Assembly (NCBI GenBank): GCA_003615045.1
Contig: ML014130.1
Span: forward strand, 1-64,000
Length of the DNA: 64,000 bases
Direction of reading: 5' to 3'
From: Caulochytrium protostelioides
Lineage: Eukaryota > Chytridiomycota > Caulochytriomycetes > Caulochytriales > Caulochytriaceae
Under the pieces are notes generated by a model. The model was given only the letters and a program-made list of their open reading frames with translations. It did not search any database and was not told where the DNA came from. Both the position numbers and the translations under genes were made by a program. This document shows, piece by piece, positions 19,542 to 29,510 of the stretch. Within the stretch, counting starts at the first letter, position 1, and every line of letters begins with the position of its first letter.

Positions 19542-22500
19542 CTACGACGGCGTCTGCGACGGCGCCTGCGACGGCGTGGCCGATGGCGTGGCCGACGGCG
19601 CCGCGGACGCCGTGTTGCTCGAGCCCATGACGACCGCGAGCTCCTTGATGATGCGCGTGATCGCCTGCAGCCGCGCGACGACGGGCTTCGGGAACGCCGG
19701 CGCGTCGCGGCTCGCCTCGGCCGGGATCGCGGGCGACGCCGAGGCGGGCGCGGACGCCGAGACGGACGCGGACGCGGGCGCCGAGCTCGGCAGCGAGCCC
19801 GGCGGCGCGGGCTCGCCGGTGGACCGCGGCGCGGGGGACGCCGCGCCCGACCACGGCGGCTGGCTGCTGGCGGCCGCGCTCGACAGCGCCGTCGTGCCGG
19901 ACCCCGGCAGCGGGGAGCCCGGCAGGCCCGAGGCGCTGCCCGCGGCGGGCGCGGACGTTGGAAGCGCCGGCGCCGGGCTGTCCGAGACGCTGGATGCGGC
20001 GGCGGCCGCCGAGGTCGTCGTCGTCGTCATCGTCGAGACCGTGGACGGCGCCGTCGCGTAGTCGCGCGCCGTTGCGGTGATCCGGACCATCGCCTTGATG
20101 AACCCCACGACGACGGCGCGCTGCCAGAGGGCTTGGGCGCGCGCATGGCCCGGGTCCAGCGCGGACTCGGCGGCGAGCACGGCGGCGAGCATCGTGTGCG
20201 TGTCGGCGAGGCGGCGCTGGCCGCGGGCGACCGCCGAGCGCAGCCGGAGCAGCGACGCGGCGGCCGCGGCCGACAGCGCCGGCGCCGGCGCCGGCGAGGA
20301 GGAGGAGGAGGCCGACGGGTGGCTGCCCGCGGCGGCACGCTGGCTCCGCGAGAGCTTGGCGGCGGGCGACGGATCAACGGCGTGGATGAACTGCTGCAAG
20401 GCGGTCATGAGCGGCGTCGCGATCTGCAGCGCGCTCTGCAGAATCGTGATGCGCTGGCGCAGGAACCCTGGCGGCAGCACGGGCGCCAGGTCCGTCGCGC
20501 CGCTGGCGCCAGGCGGGACGGCGGTCGTCGAGATGACGTGCCGGCGCGCCGAGGTTGCCGCCCATGCGGGTTGCCACGCGTCACCCGCCTCGATCGCGAG
20601 CGCCGCGACTTCGTTCGCCGCGGCCGCGAGGCCCTCGATCCAGTCGCGGCAGACCGCGGGGTCCCAGAAGGCCATCGTGCAGACGACCACGTCGCTTTCG
20701 CGGCCCATGGGCGCGATGCCCAACGCGACGGCCCCGCTGTCCGCGAGCCCGCCACCGGCGTCGGCAGCGGCGTCGGCCTCGTCGAGCACGGTCGTGAGGG
20801 CGCGGATCGCCCGGTGCAGCGCGAGCAGCACGCCGCGGACGCCGTCGCGGAGATCGTCGCCGGCGGCCGCAGCATCGAGCCGGTGCAGGTGCGGCTGCGC
20901 CGCCGGATGCACGAGCAGCTGCCCGAGCAGGGCGAGCACGCGGCGGACGGCCCACTCAAGGCGCGAGTGGCGCGTCTGCAGCACGCGGATCGCGTCGCGC
21001 AGGCCCGCGCGGCTGGTCGGCATGACGCCCCCGGCGCCCGCGGCGTCCTCCGCCGTCGTGGCCATCGTGGTCGTCAGCAGACTCGAGACCAGCGCCACGA
21101 AGCGGATGCCGGCGCGGACGGCGCGGTGCGCGCCGCCCAGCAGCGCCGCATCCGATTCGTTGCTCGCGAGCTCCAGCGCGTACGGCGACGGCGGCGGCAA
21201 CGCGGCGCCCGCGGACGCCGATGCGGGCGCGGACGCGGACCCGGGCGCGGACGCTGGGGTGCCGGCGGAGACGGGCGCCGAGGTCGGCATCGGCACCAGG
21301 AGCGGCGCGAGCCCCGCGGCGATGGCGGCGCGCTGCGCAAAGTAGCGCGCCGCGAGGGTCTGCAGATCGAGGCCGCCGACCGCGACGACGGGCGGCGGCC
21401 CCGGCGAGGCGGCGGCGGACGCCACCGCGGGTGCGGCGGCGTCCCGGCGCGGCGTCACGGGCGTCCGCGGGCTGGGGCTCGGGCTCGGGCTGGCCTCGGC
21501 CGGCGGCGCGGTGGACGGCACCGCGCGAGGCGGCGCGCGACTCGGGGAGGGCCCGGTCAGGGCGCCGGCGCGCCCGAGTCCCGTGAGACTCGCCGGCGGC
21601 GGGTGGTCGCGCAGGAAGGTCTGAAGGGCAGCGATCCAGAGGATGTGCTCGTGCGGGTCGCGCGGCGCATGGGCCGGCACGGCCGCGGGGTCGGCGGCGC
21701 TGTCGGCGGCGGCATCGCGCGCTGCGTCGTCGGCCTCGCCCGGCGGCGCCGCGATTGACGGCGCGAGCCCGTACATGATGTCGGGCGGCGGCCAGACAAT
21801 GGGGTTGCGGTCGGCCTTGAAGACCTCGAGCGCGTTCATCTCGGCGATCCAGGCCGGCAGCGTGACGAAGCGGTTGCGCGTGACGCTGAGGACGCGCAGT
21901 CGGACCAGGTGGCCTGGCCGCGCGGGCCACTGCGTGAGCTTGTTGCGGCTGAGGTCCAGGATCGCGAGCGACGGCAGCTCCCCGAGCACGGGCGGCAGCA
22001 CGCCGCGGAGCTGGTTCCCGCGCACGTTCAGATAGCGCAGGTGCACCAGCGAAGCCATCGCCGCCGGCAGCGTGGCGATGCGATTGGAGGAGACGCTGAG
22101 CCGCTCGAGCCGCCCGCCGAGCCGCGCAACGTGCGGCGTCAGCGCCGTCAGCCCGCGGCTCGTCAGATTGAGACTCCGCACCGCGGGCCCGTGGTGCGCC
22201 AAGGGCAACCGTCGCGGCCGGCGTGGCCGGCCGGACTCGCCGTCGCTCGGGCGCTCGTCGCTGCTGCTGCCGCCGCCGCCGCTGCTGCCGCTGCTGGGCA
22301 CGGCGTCGTCGCCGTCGCCGCCGGCGGCCTCGCCCGCCTCGCCGTCGTGGCCGCGCGCGCAGCACTGCTCGAACAGCGCCAGCAGATCGGCCTCCAGCGT
22401 CGCGGGCCGCGCGGCCTGCGTCCAGTCCGCGGGCGGCGTCAGGGTCCCCTGCTCATCGATCAACGCCGCCCAGTTCCACGGGGCGTCCCGCGCGCGCGGT

Positions 22501-22709
22501 TGCGACGCCGCCGTGCCGTCGGCGGATTCATCGCGGCCGCGTCTGTCCGGCCACGCCGCCGGATGCGCCGTCGGCGCGTCCCCGCGCTGCGACGGCGCCG
22601 CTGTCGTTGCCGTCGCCGCTGGTGGTGGTGGTGGCGTCGTCGCGGGGGTGGAGCCCGATCGCGGTGGCGGCTGATAGGGCGGCGACGGGGTATACCGGTC
22701 GGCCGACAT
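19542..22709 (-). CDS. SOG2: Sog2-like leucine-rich repeat protein (RAM signalling)
   Basis: 1055 aa from ATG 22709. A Pro/Ala/Ser-rich N-terminus (1-175) precedes about five leucine-rich repeats (177-307): LNLTSRGLTALTP, LSVSSNRIATLPAAM, LNVRGNQLRGVLPPVL, LDLSRNKLTQWPA, LSVTRNRFVTLPAWI, then LEVFKADRNPIVWPPPDIM, the capping repeat typical of Sog2 and relatives. After a disordered linker (about 350-520) comes a helical region (about 525-870) starting AGIRFVALVSSLLTT, consistent with the Sog2/RAM domain by position and helical character. The C-terminus is Ala/Ser/Pro-rich with a terminal helix before ATPSATPSQAPSQTPS. Sog2 is the LRR partner of Kic1-Hym1 in the RAM network. With HYM1 in the same window the call is attractive, but the C-terminal domain match is by eye; another LRR scaffold (SHOC2/RSU1 type) is the alternative. 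Confidence 0.72.
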   Translation of the reverse strand: MSADRYTPSPPYQPPPRSGSTPATTPPPPPAATATTAAPSQRGDAPTAHPAAWPDRRGRDESADGTAASQPRARDAPWNWAALIDEQGTLTPPADWTQAARPATLEADLLALFEQCCARGHDGEAGEAAGGDGDDAVPSSGSSGGGGSSSDERPSDGESGRPRRPRRLPLAHHGPAVRSLNLTSRGLTALTPHVARLGGRLERLSVSSNRIATLPAAMASLVHLRYLNVRGNQLRGVLPPVLGELPSLAILDLSRNKLTQWPARPGHLVRLRVLSVTRNRFVTLPAWIAEMNALEVFKADRNPIVWPPPDIMYGLAPSIAAPPGEADDAARDAAADSAADPAAVPAHAPRDPHEHILWIAALQTFLRDHPPPASLTGLGRAGALTGPSPSRAPPRAVPSTAPPAEASPSPSPSPRTPVTPRRDAAAPAVASAAASPGPPPVVAVGGLDLQTLAARYFAQRAAIAAGLAPLLVPMPTSAPVSAGTPASAPGSASAPASASAGAALPPPSPYALELASNESDAALLGGAHRAVRAGIRFVALVSSLLTTTMATTAEDAAGAGGVMPTSRAGLRDAIRVLQTRHSRLEWAVRRVLALLGQLLVHPAAQPHLHRLDAAAAGDDLRDGVRGVLLALHRAIRALTTVLDEADAAADAGGGLADSGAVALGIAPMGRESDVVVCTMAFWDPAVCRDWIEGLAAAANEVAALAIEAGDAWQPAWAATSARRHVISTTAVPPGASGATDLAPVLPPGFLRQRITILQSALQIATPLMTALQQFIHAVDPSPAAKLSRSQRAAAGSHPSASSSSSPAPAPALSAAAAASLLRLRSAVARGQRRLADTHTMLAAVLAAESALDPGHARAQALWQRAVVVGFIKAMVRITATARDYATAPSTVSTMTTTTTSAAAAASSVSDSPAPALPTSAPAAGSASGLPGSPLPGSGTTALSSAAASSQPPWSGAASPAPRSTGEPAPPGSLPSSAPASASVSASAPASASPAIPAEASRDAPAFPKPVVARLQAITRIIKELAVVMGSSNTASAAPSATPSATPSQAPSQTPS

Positions 22710-22789
22710 GGTTTCGCTCGATCGTCGCCACAGTGCGTGTAAAGATCGCCGGCGGCGTCGGCGTCAGCGTCAGCGGCCAGTCACCACCA

Positions 22790-22871
22790 GAGTCGGAGTC
22801 GGAGTCGGGGTCGGAGTCGGAGTCGGAGTCGGAGTCGGGGTCGGAGCCCGAGTCGGAGCCCGAGCCCGAGC
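22790..22871. repeat. Hexanucleotide (GAGTCG)n-type microsatellite
   Basis: Tandem GAGTCG units with GGGTCG and GAGCCC variants run for about 80 bp, 80-160 bp upstream of the SOG2-like ATG. It is probably in the 5' leader or promoter. In one frame on the minus strand it would read Ser-Asp repeats, but no start joins it to the gene in frame. Confidence 0.8.
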
Positions 22872-23178
22872 CGCGCAAGGAAGGCGGCAACACGAAAGCG
22901 ACGCGCGTCAGGAGTGAGGATCGGGCGGACGCGCTGCCAGGACGGCGGTTCTGAACCCACGGCGCGCTCGCATCGGGTCTGGGAGACGCGGGCTAGGGCC
23001 CTTCGGCACGTTGGTGCGTGACCGTTGCGGCTGACGGCGCCGTCGTGGCGAGGGCGACGCGTGGATCACGCCGCGCGCTGCTCTCATACTCCCGCCACCT
23101 GCCGTCGCCACTTTCGGGGCGTGGGCGGGGAGGCCAGTAGCAGGCGCGCGCCCACCGCCTGCCGCGCCTGCCGCGCCT

Positions 23179-23238
<60 letters not shown>
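23179..23238. repeat. (GCC)20 trinucleotide microsatellite
   Basis: Twenty uninterrupted GCC units at 23179-23238, about 470 bp upstream of the SOG2-like ATG and 260 bp after the ZIP stop. It is not inside a gene I support. Such tracts are likely length-polymorphic. Confidence 0.9.
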
Positions 23239-23241
<3 letters not shown>

Positions 23242-23499
23242 GCCGATCACAGGCGCAGCGCGCGGCCACCACGTGCCCCGACGGGCCGCTGGAACCCATC
23301 GGCGCCGCGACGACGGCGGTCCAACCGAGCGGCAGCGCTGCGCATCATCTGGTGCCACCCGCGAGCCCATGCAGTCGATAGAAATCAACACCGTCGATCA
23401 AATAAACACAAACATCGAGAGAACGCGCGGTTGGCGCAGGGAACGGGGTTGACGCGGGCGCGTCGGCTACAGCCGCCGACCCGATGCCGGCGGCGTCTC

Positions 23500-24513
23500 C
23501 TATGGCCGCGGCGGCGTAATGAACTGCACCACCGCGTCGCTGAGGATCATAAAGGCCAGACCCATCAGCAGCCCCGAGGTGACGCGCTGCATCGCGGGGC
23601 CCGAGGCGCCCGGCGGCGCGTCGCCGTGCGAGTGGCCGTGCTGCAAGGCCTGCAGCGCGCCGCCCTCGCTGTTGCTGCCGCTGCCGCCGCCGCCGCCGCC
23701 ATGGCCGCTGCCGCTGCCGGGACGCGGGCTGCGTGGCGACGCGGCCATCGCGAACGGCGGCGTCCGCCGCGGCGGGGAGCGCGGGACGTCCACGCAGCCG
23801 GCGGCGCGGCGCCGCGGCGAGGCGAGCGCGGCCAAGGCGGCGGCGCGCGCGGGCGACGGCTTGATGAGCACGCCCATGAGCCACGAATCGGACGCGTGGC
23901 GGACCGGAGGCGGCGCGGCGCGGACGGCATCGAAGGGCCCGCGCGGGGAGCGCGGCGCGGGCGGCGCGACGGCGGCCGCGACGGCGGCCGCGTCCTGCGC
24001 GGCGTGCGCCTGCGCCGACGCGGGCGAGGCCGCGGGCGACGACGCGACGGACGCGTCGTGACCCGAGTCCTGGGAGAGGTGGTGGTCGTAGACATGGGCG
24101 ACGCCGACGGCGGTCGGCAGCATGCCGTAGACGCCGACGTAGAGCATCATGCCGGCGACGACGGCCATGCCGGCGCCCAGATAGGGGCCCTGCCAGGGGC
24201 CGCGGGCGCCGCCGAACGCCATGGACCGCATGACGAGCCAGCCGAGCAGCGCGCCGAGCGGCATCGTGCCGGCGCCGAGCACGGCGGCGACCGTGAACGC
24301 CTGGACGCGGCTGCCCGTGGCGACAAAGACGGGCAGGGCGAGCGCCGTGCCCTCGGCAAGGTTGTGGGCGCCGAGCGCGAGCGTGAGCAGCACGACGAGG
24401 GCGCCGGAGAGCTGCGGATGCGCGGCCGACGTGAACAGCAGGAAGCCCTCGGGCACCTTGTGCAGCGCGAGCGTGAGCGCCGTCGTGAGACTCGTCACGA
24501 GCGAGTGGTGCTG

Positions 24514-24554
<41 letters not shown>

Positions 24555-25044
24555 CGTCGTCGTCGCCATCGCTATCGCCGTCGGGTACAGCCGACGCCGT
24601 CGGGGGCGCCGGCGGCGTCGCGTGCGCCAAAGCGAGCAGCGGCGCTGCTTCGAGATCGCTCGCGTCGCCACTCGCCGCTGCGGGGCGCCTCGGCGCGGCG
24701 ACGTCTCGGGGACGGCGACGACGGCGCGTCCGCTGCCGCCGCGAACGCTGCTCGGCCCACGCCACGGCGCGGCCCAGCGCGCTGGTGGCCAGCAGGCCGA
24801 GGAGGACGCCCGCGGCGTGGACGGCGATGGCGGCGCGGTGGGTCCAGTCGCCGCTGTGGAGCAGCGCCTCGGCGTGCGGCAGGATCTCGACGAGCGCCGT
24901 GTAGATGAGCGTGCCGGCCGCGAACGCCAGCGCGAACGCGAGCAGCTCCGGCGACGGGTGCGGCAGGAACACGATGGCGGCGCCGACGAGGCACGCCAGC
25001 GAGGCCGCGAGCACCGACAGCGTCGGGATCAGGTAGTCCGGCAT
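23500..25044 (-). CDS. ZIP family metal transporter (ZupT/Zrt3 type) with altered metal-site motifs
   Basis: 514 aa from ATG 25044 (MPDYLIPTLSVLAASLACLVG, first TM). About eight hydrophobic segments are seen: TM1-3 at residues about 5-110, a long disordered Arg/Ser-rich loop with (SD)n, TM4 and TM5, then three more, with a His/Gly-rich stretch (HGHSHGD) before the last TM. ZupT/GufA-type transporters carry HNLPEG in TM4 and HNIPEG in TM5; here TM4 reads ALHKVPEG and TM5 reads GAHNLAEG, each with one substitution. TM5 continues TALALPVFVATGSR, as in ZupT. Expected role: Zn or Fe movement into the cytosol from outside or from vacuole/ER. The open frame continues upstream to an alternative ATG at 25263 that would add 73 residues including a poly-Leu stretch; I prefer 25044 because the family fold starts there. 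Confidence 0.85.
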
Positions 25045-25653
25045 CGTGGACGCGCCCAGCAAGCCGCGTCGGGCGGTGAGCCGGGATGGATCGGGAAACG
25101 GCGTCAGCAACAGCAACAGCAACAGCGCCGCAATCCAACGAGTCGCCCAAGGTCCAGACCCCCCGCGCGATCGGCTCTGACGCTGGTGAGTGAGGTTCGC
25201 GGGGTCAGGATCCTTGCGTCGGGTCGCGCATCGCTTTGGACTCGATACAGGCGGTTTCAACATAGCGGACGCTGTCGCGAAGCACCCGATGCGAGGAGGG
25301 ACGAGCCGTTGCCGGGGGAGAAGGGTCACGCGTCGGTGTCGATCGCCGTGGTAAAAGCCTCGCGGGTATGTAGGCCCCGGGCAGACCACCGCCGCTCGCC
25401 GTTCGCCGCTCGCCGTTCGCCGGGCGGCCTGCGCCACCTGAAGGCACCCTATCCAAGCCCCGCCGGTGGCGTCGGGGGCCTTCGGCGGCGCCGGCCGATG
25501 ACTTCATTCGATGCCATTCAGGGCCCGGGCGCCGATCAGCCGCTGGTCGCCGTCATCGGAGTCCTGCGGACGCCTCCAGAGGTGTGGGATGGATCCCGAC
25601 CGAGAGACGAAAACAAGCAGGAATGCGATGCGATTATGTCCATGATGGACGCG
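25045..25653. promoter_or_regulatory. Upstream region of the ZIP transporter gene
   Basis: 610 bp between two minus-strand genes: the start of the ZIP gene and the stop of the 956-aa protein. It includes a (CTGTTG)n-like stretch near 25105-25125 and one copy of the 9-mer CTGCGCCAC (reverse of GTGGCGCAG) at 25429-25437. No gene seen. Confidence 0.4.
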
Positions 25654-28382
25654 CTACAACGAATAGACGAGCAAGCCGCCCGCGTCGGCGCGGAGGGCGT
25701 CGCGCAGCACATGGAGGCCCACGTCTTGCGTCGCCGTGAGCTGGTGCTTCAGGGCCCGCAGCGAGGCCCGCGCGGCCGTCGACGCCGACGCCGCCGCGGG
25801 CGCCGCCATGCCGCCGTCCCGCGAAGGACTGACGCCGCCGATCGGCCGGATCTTGCGGTTGGCGGACGCGCGTTGGTCCCGGCGCCACAGCCGCGTGATG
25901 GACGGTCCGGGCTGCAAGAAGGCGTGCCGCGGCGCCGGCACCGACGGGCGCGGGCCGAGCGCGCTGGCCGCGAAAACCCCCGCGGCGGCCACCACGTCCA
26001 CCCCGGGCCCGGGTCGGGGTAGACCTGTCGGCGGGCGCAGCGCCGGCGTCGGGAGCAGCGACGCCGCCCCGTCGGCGGGCGCGTGAGCGCGTCGGTGCTG
26101 GTGCGCGTGCTGGTCCGCAGGATCGCTCTCACTCTCGCTCTCACTCTCGCTGGCAATCGGACTTTCACGGGCACTCGCACTCGGACTCTCACGGGCACGC
26201 GGACGCTCGCTCTCCGTCCAACGCTCGCACCCACGGGGACGCGCGCTCCGACCCGTAGCCGGCGGCGCCGACGCCGCATACGCCGCGTAAAGCGGATGGC
26301 GGCGCTGGACGGCAGCCGGATCGCCCGCATCGGCGGCCTCGAATGGCCGCCGTGAGGCCGCCGCTGCGGCCGCGTCGCGCGGGCGCGCTGCCGGCGGCTC
26401 GGCTGCGAACACGGGGATCCGGCACGACCGCTGCGCGCGGGGCCCTTGGGCGGCGACGGGCGCCTCGGGCAGGGCGGCATGGTTGGCGGCGATCATACTG
26501 TTCCAGACGGCGGGCGCCCCCACGGCGCGGTTAGCGCAGACCATGGCGCCGGCGCGCGCGCGCGGCCACAGCGCCGTCGGCACGGGCGCCTGCAGCGCCG
26601 GCAGCGGCGTGCTCACCAGCAGCTGCCGCAGCACGGGCACGCGCGACCGCCGCATCGCGTCGACCAGCGCCCCGAGCTCCGTGTGCACGGCGTCCACGTG
26701 GCTCAGCACGCTCTGGAAGCGCTGGACCAGCGCGACGCCGCGCTCGCTGTCGGTCGCGTGGCGCACCCGCACGGCCCACAGCGTGGTGTCGCGGTGCGGC
26801 ATGCGGTACGTCAGCGTCAGCGTGAAGCGGCCGACGTCGGCGCCGCCGTCGCCGGCCAGCGTCAAGCGGTAGCGCTCGGGGTCGGCATCGACATGCATCA
26901 GCCCCTCGCGGAAGAGGAACGCGGGCACGCCGCCGTGGCCCTCGCGCGGCTCGAAGCCCAGGAAGCGCCGGCGCGTCGCGGCTGGGTCGTCGGGCGCCTC
27001 GCCGTGGCCGCGGTGGCCACGCTCGCGCATGCGCGGCAAGCCGGCCGCCGCCGCCGCGGGCGGCGCAATGTCCACCGCCGCCGTCATGGCGTGGAAGCGG
27101 CGGCGGTCGATGGGCTCCGACACGAGCGAAAAGAGCGGGTCTGTCGGGTCGGTGATGAGCAGCCGGTAGGCCACCGCGGCCGTCGGGGGCGAGGCGGCCG
27201 ACGCCGACAAGGCGGGCGCGGGCGCGATGCCCACGTAGCGGACGAGGGTAAAGATGAGGCGCCGCGGGGTCCATGCCGGGGCCGCCGCTGCGCTGCTGCT
27301 GCTACTGCTACTGCCGCTGCCGCTGCCACCACGGCGGGTTGCTGGTTGGGTGGCAGCCTTCGTCGTGGACAATGTGGACGATGCGGCAACCCAGCAGTGG
27401 TCCAAGGTGCAGGTTTTGAGGCGCTGCGAAGTGATGGAGCCCTTCAGTTCGGGCAGCGGCGCCGTCGTCGCATCGATGCGTATCGGTGGCGCCGTGGTGA
27501 GCACCTGCGACGCGACATGCTGGGTCATGAGCACATGCGGCGCAATGTGCAGGGTCTTGGCATGCAAAGCGAGGTAGTAGTCCTGGATGGCGTGGAAGTA
27601 GGTTTCCAAGTGGTCATACTGGGTCGCGACGTCGCACTGGACCTGCGGCGCCGGCGTCGGGGTCAAGTCGAGCGCGATCATGGGGAGCTGTCGGTACTGG
27701 TCGATAATGTCCCAGAACACGAGGCGCATGACGGGATCAAACGGATCTTTCTGCAGCTCGAGTCGCATCGACGGCACCCCTTGCGGGGCCATCCGGGCCG
27801 CGGTCGACGGGATCGACTGCAGCGAGAGCGCATGCAGCCAGACGCGGAGCTGGTCCCCGAACCGGGTATAGAGCGTCTGCTCCTCGGCGCACCCGGGCGC
27901 GGCGAGGCCGTTGTGCTGCAGAACGCTGCGGAAGCTGAAGGGCTGGCAGACCCATTCCCAGCTCCACCACACGTCGTGGTCGGGCCGCGACACCACCAGC
28001 CGAAACGGCGCCGTGTCGCCGGCCGCGACGGCGGTCGCGACCGGCTCGAGCCGGATCTGCACGGGCACGGCGGCGCCGCCCAGCGTCGGGTCGTAGGCCG
28101 TCACGGCGCGCCACCACGTCTGGGGCGTCGGCGGCCGCGGCACAGACGCGGGCGTCCACGCCGGCGACGCCGCGGCGCCGTCCGCGCCCCGGCCGCCGGG
28201 CCGGCTCGGCGGCGCGATGCGTCGCCCGAACGACGGCACCCGCGCGGACGTCAGGATGGCGGTCTCGCCGCGGACGGCGGTCGCGAGCCGCGCGTCGTGG
28301 TCCGGTGCCGCGCAGACAGGTCGGCGGCCGTCGGCGGGCTCGGCCCAGCGGCCGGCGGTCGGGCCCCAGAGGTCGGCCTCAG

Positions 28383-28414
<32 letters not shown>

Positions 28415-28524
28415 TCGTCGTACCACGCGTCGGCCACGCCGCGCGGGTCGAGACGGCTCTGGCGCGTCGCGGGGCGCCGGGACTGCGAGGTGCGCGAGGC
28501 CCCGGCGGCAGCGGCGGCCGACAT
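25654..28524 (-). CDS. Large uncharacterised protein, 956 aa, possible SAS-6/XRCC4-like head domain
   Basis: An intact frame from ATG 28524 (MSAAAAAGASRTSQ). The N-terminal 150 residues are Ala/Arg/Pro-rich. Residues about 155-290 look folded: VPVQIRLEPV, FRLVVSRPDHDVWWSWEWV, SFRSVLQHNGL, GDQLRVWLHALSL, then MRLVFWDIIDQYRQLPMIAL. The order of strands, helix-turn-helix and a final N/D-x-x-x-LPMIALDL-type strand resembles the SAS-6 N-terminal (XRCC4-fold) domain, where the equivalent segments are DPFFLY...LSEEDF...GLLVDF...FPQKF...NPFKHLTHLSL. A second folded region (about 440-620) includes YRLLITDPTDPLFSLVSEPI and a strand-rich stretch. The tail is disordered, with an (SE)n run and many Arg/Pro. 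No catalytic motif. The SAS-6 idea is a weak eye-level hypothesis; otherwise unrecognised. Confidence 0.7.
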
Positions 28525-29060
28525 GATGGGTCACGGGAGGGGGTCGGATGAGGACGGCGGGAGAGCGATGCGCAGCGAGCGGGTTGGACAGCACCGCCAC
28601 GGCAGCGTCTTGGGTCTTGGGAGATGGCTGGTCGTATGAACGGCTCGCATGACCGGAGTCCTGGTTGGAGCGGCGGAGGTCCAGGACTCGACAGCGGCGA
28701 TGGGTTCGGATGAATGGCGCGGGAAGCCATGCCTGGTGGCCCTGCCGTCCGGGTGGAAGCGCGATGCCGCCGATCCCACCTTCCCGCTCTGGGCGGGACA
28801 TGCCGCGCCTTCCTGGCGCCTCCCCGGTCCCACCCTGCCGGCGGCCGAGCACGGTGCCAGGCCTGGCAGGCCGACCCGTGGTCGAGATCGCGTAAGCAGC
28901 AGCGCCGGTACAAGGGGTCTGCCGGCCGCGAGAAACGGCTGACGGCGGGATCGGCACCACACGGGCTGCCGCCGGCCGGGGCCCTCCCGATGCCGGGTTA
29001 AGAATCGACTTCCGCCGTCGGACATTGCAGACGCATCCGAGCGCGGGCGGGAGCGAAGCG

Positions 29061-29110
29061 TCGGCGGCGACCGGCGGCGACCGGCGGCGACCGGCGGCGA
29101 CCGGCGGCGG
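29061..29110. repeat. 10-bp tandem repeat, five units
   Basis: Five consecutive units of CCGGCGGCGA (first and last with one change). Non-coding minisatellite. Confidence 0.8.
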
Positions 29111-29235
29111 CCCCCAGTCTCCGCCGATCGCTGCCGCCCCGTCGTCCGGGTCGAAGCGGCGTCATGGATGGGGCGGCGGACGAATTCTCAACCATCCCCG
29201 TTTCCGCATTCCCAGATAGCCGCTCCGTGCCGAAC

Positions 29236-29274
29236 GATTCCGATTCTGATTCTGATTCTGATTCTGATTCTGAT
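29236..29274. repeat. (GATTCT)n hexanucleotide microsatellite
   Basis: GATTCC followed by five GATTCT units and a partial GAT. Intergenic, 240 bp downstream of the PLD stop on the PLD strand. It is the AT-richer counterpart of the GAGTCG-type hexamers elsewhere in the window. Confidence 0.85.
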
Positions 29275-29510
29275 ATGATTCGATCCAATATTCGATCAAA
29301 GAAACTCCGTCGCATGGCTGGCATCTCGCCGACTCGCACGACGCGCTTCCGCCCTCATGAGCGGCTGCATTCGCCATGATCCTTGTGGTGGTGGGTCCCG
29401 GGCGATGACGTTCTCCCGTCGATGATGTGCTCTCGGAGAATGTCGCTCGTTCGCACCTCGTTCTCGGATGCCGCGCTGCGCACCGGGTGGGACAGCGCCC
29501 TTCCGCTGAT

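Larger units (their letters stand above)
22710..23499. promoter_or_regulatory. Region between the ZIP gene stop and the SOG2-like start
   Basis: 790 bp. Both flanking genes lie on the minus strand, so this is the SOG2-like promoter/leader and the ZIP 3' flank. It holds two microsatellites, (GAGTCG)n and (GCC)20; I see nothing else. Confidence 0.4.
28525..29510. other. Intergenic region with short tandem repeats
   Basis: About 1 kb between the 956-aa protein start and the PLD stop, both on the minus strand. It contains a 10-bp tandem repeat (29061-29110) and a (GATTCT)n tract (29236-29274). Small frames show no domains. Confidence 0.4.

Noticed and set aside
24510-24560. CTGTCG repeats considered as a CRISPR-like or satellite array
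   Set aside because: It is a simple 6-bp microsatellite inside the ZIP gene with no spacers. No CRISPR array is present in the window.
26446-28551. Plus-strand frame of about 700 codons opposite the 956-aa protein
   Set aside because: His/Arg/Gly-rich antisense composition with no structured segments; the minus-strand frame has an ATG and protein-like hydrophobic pattern.
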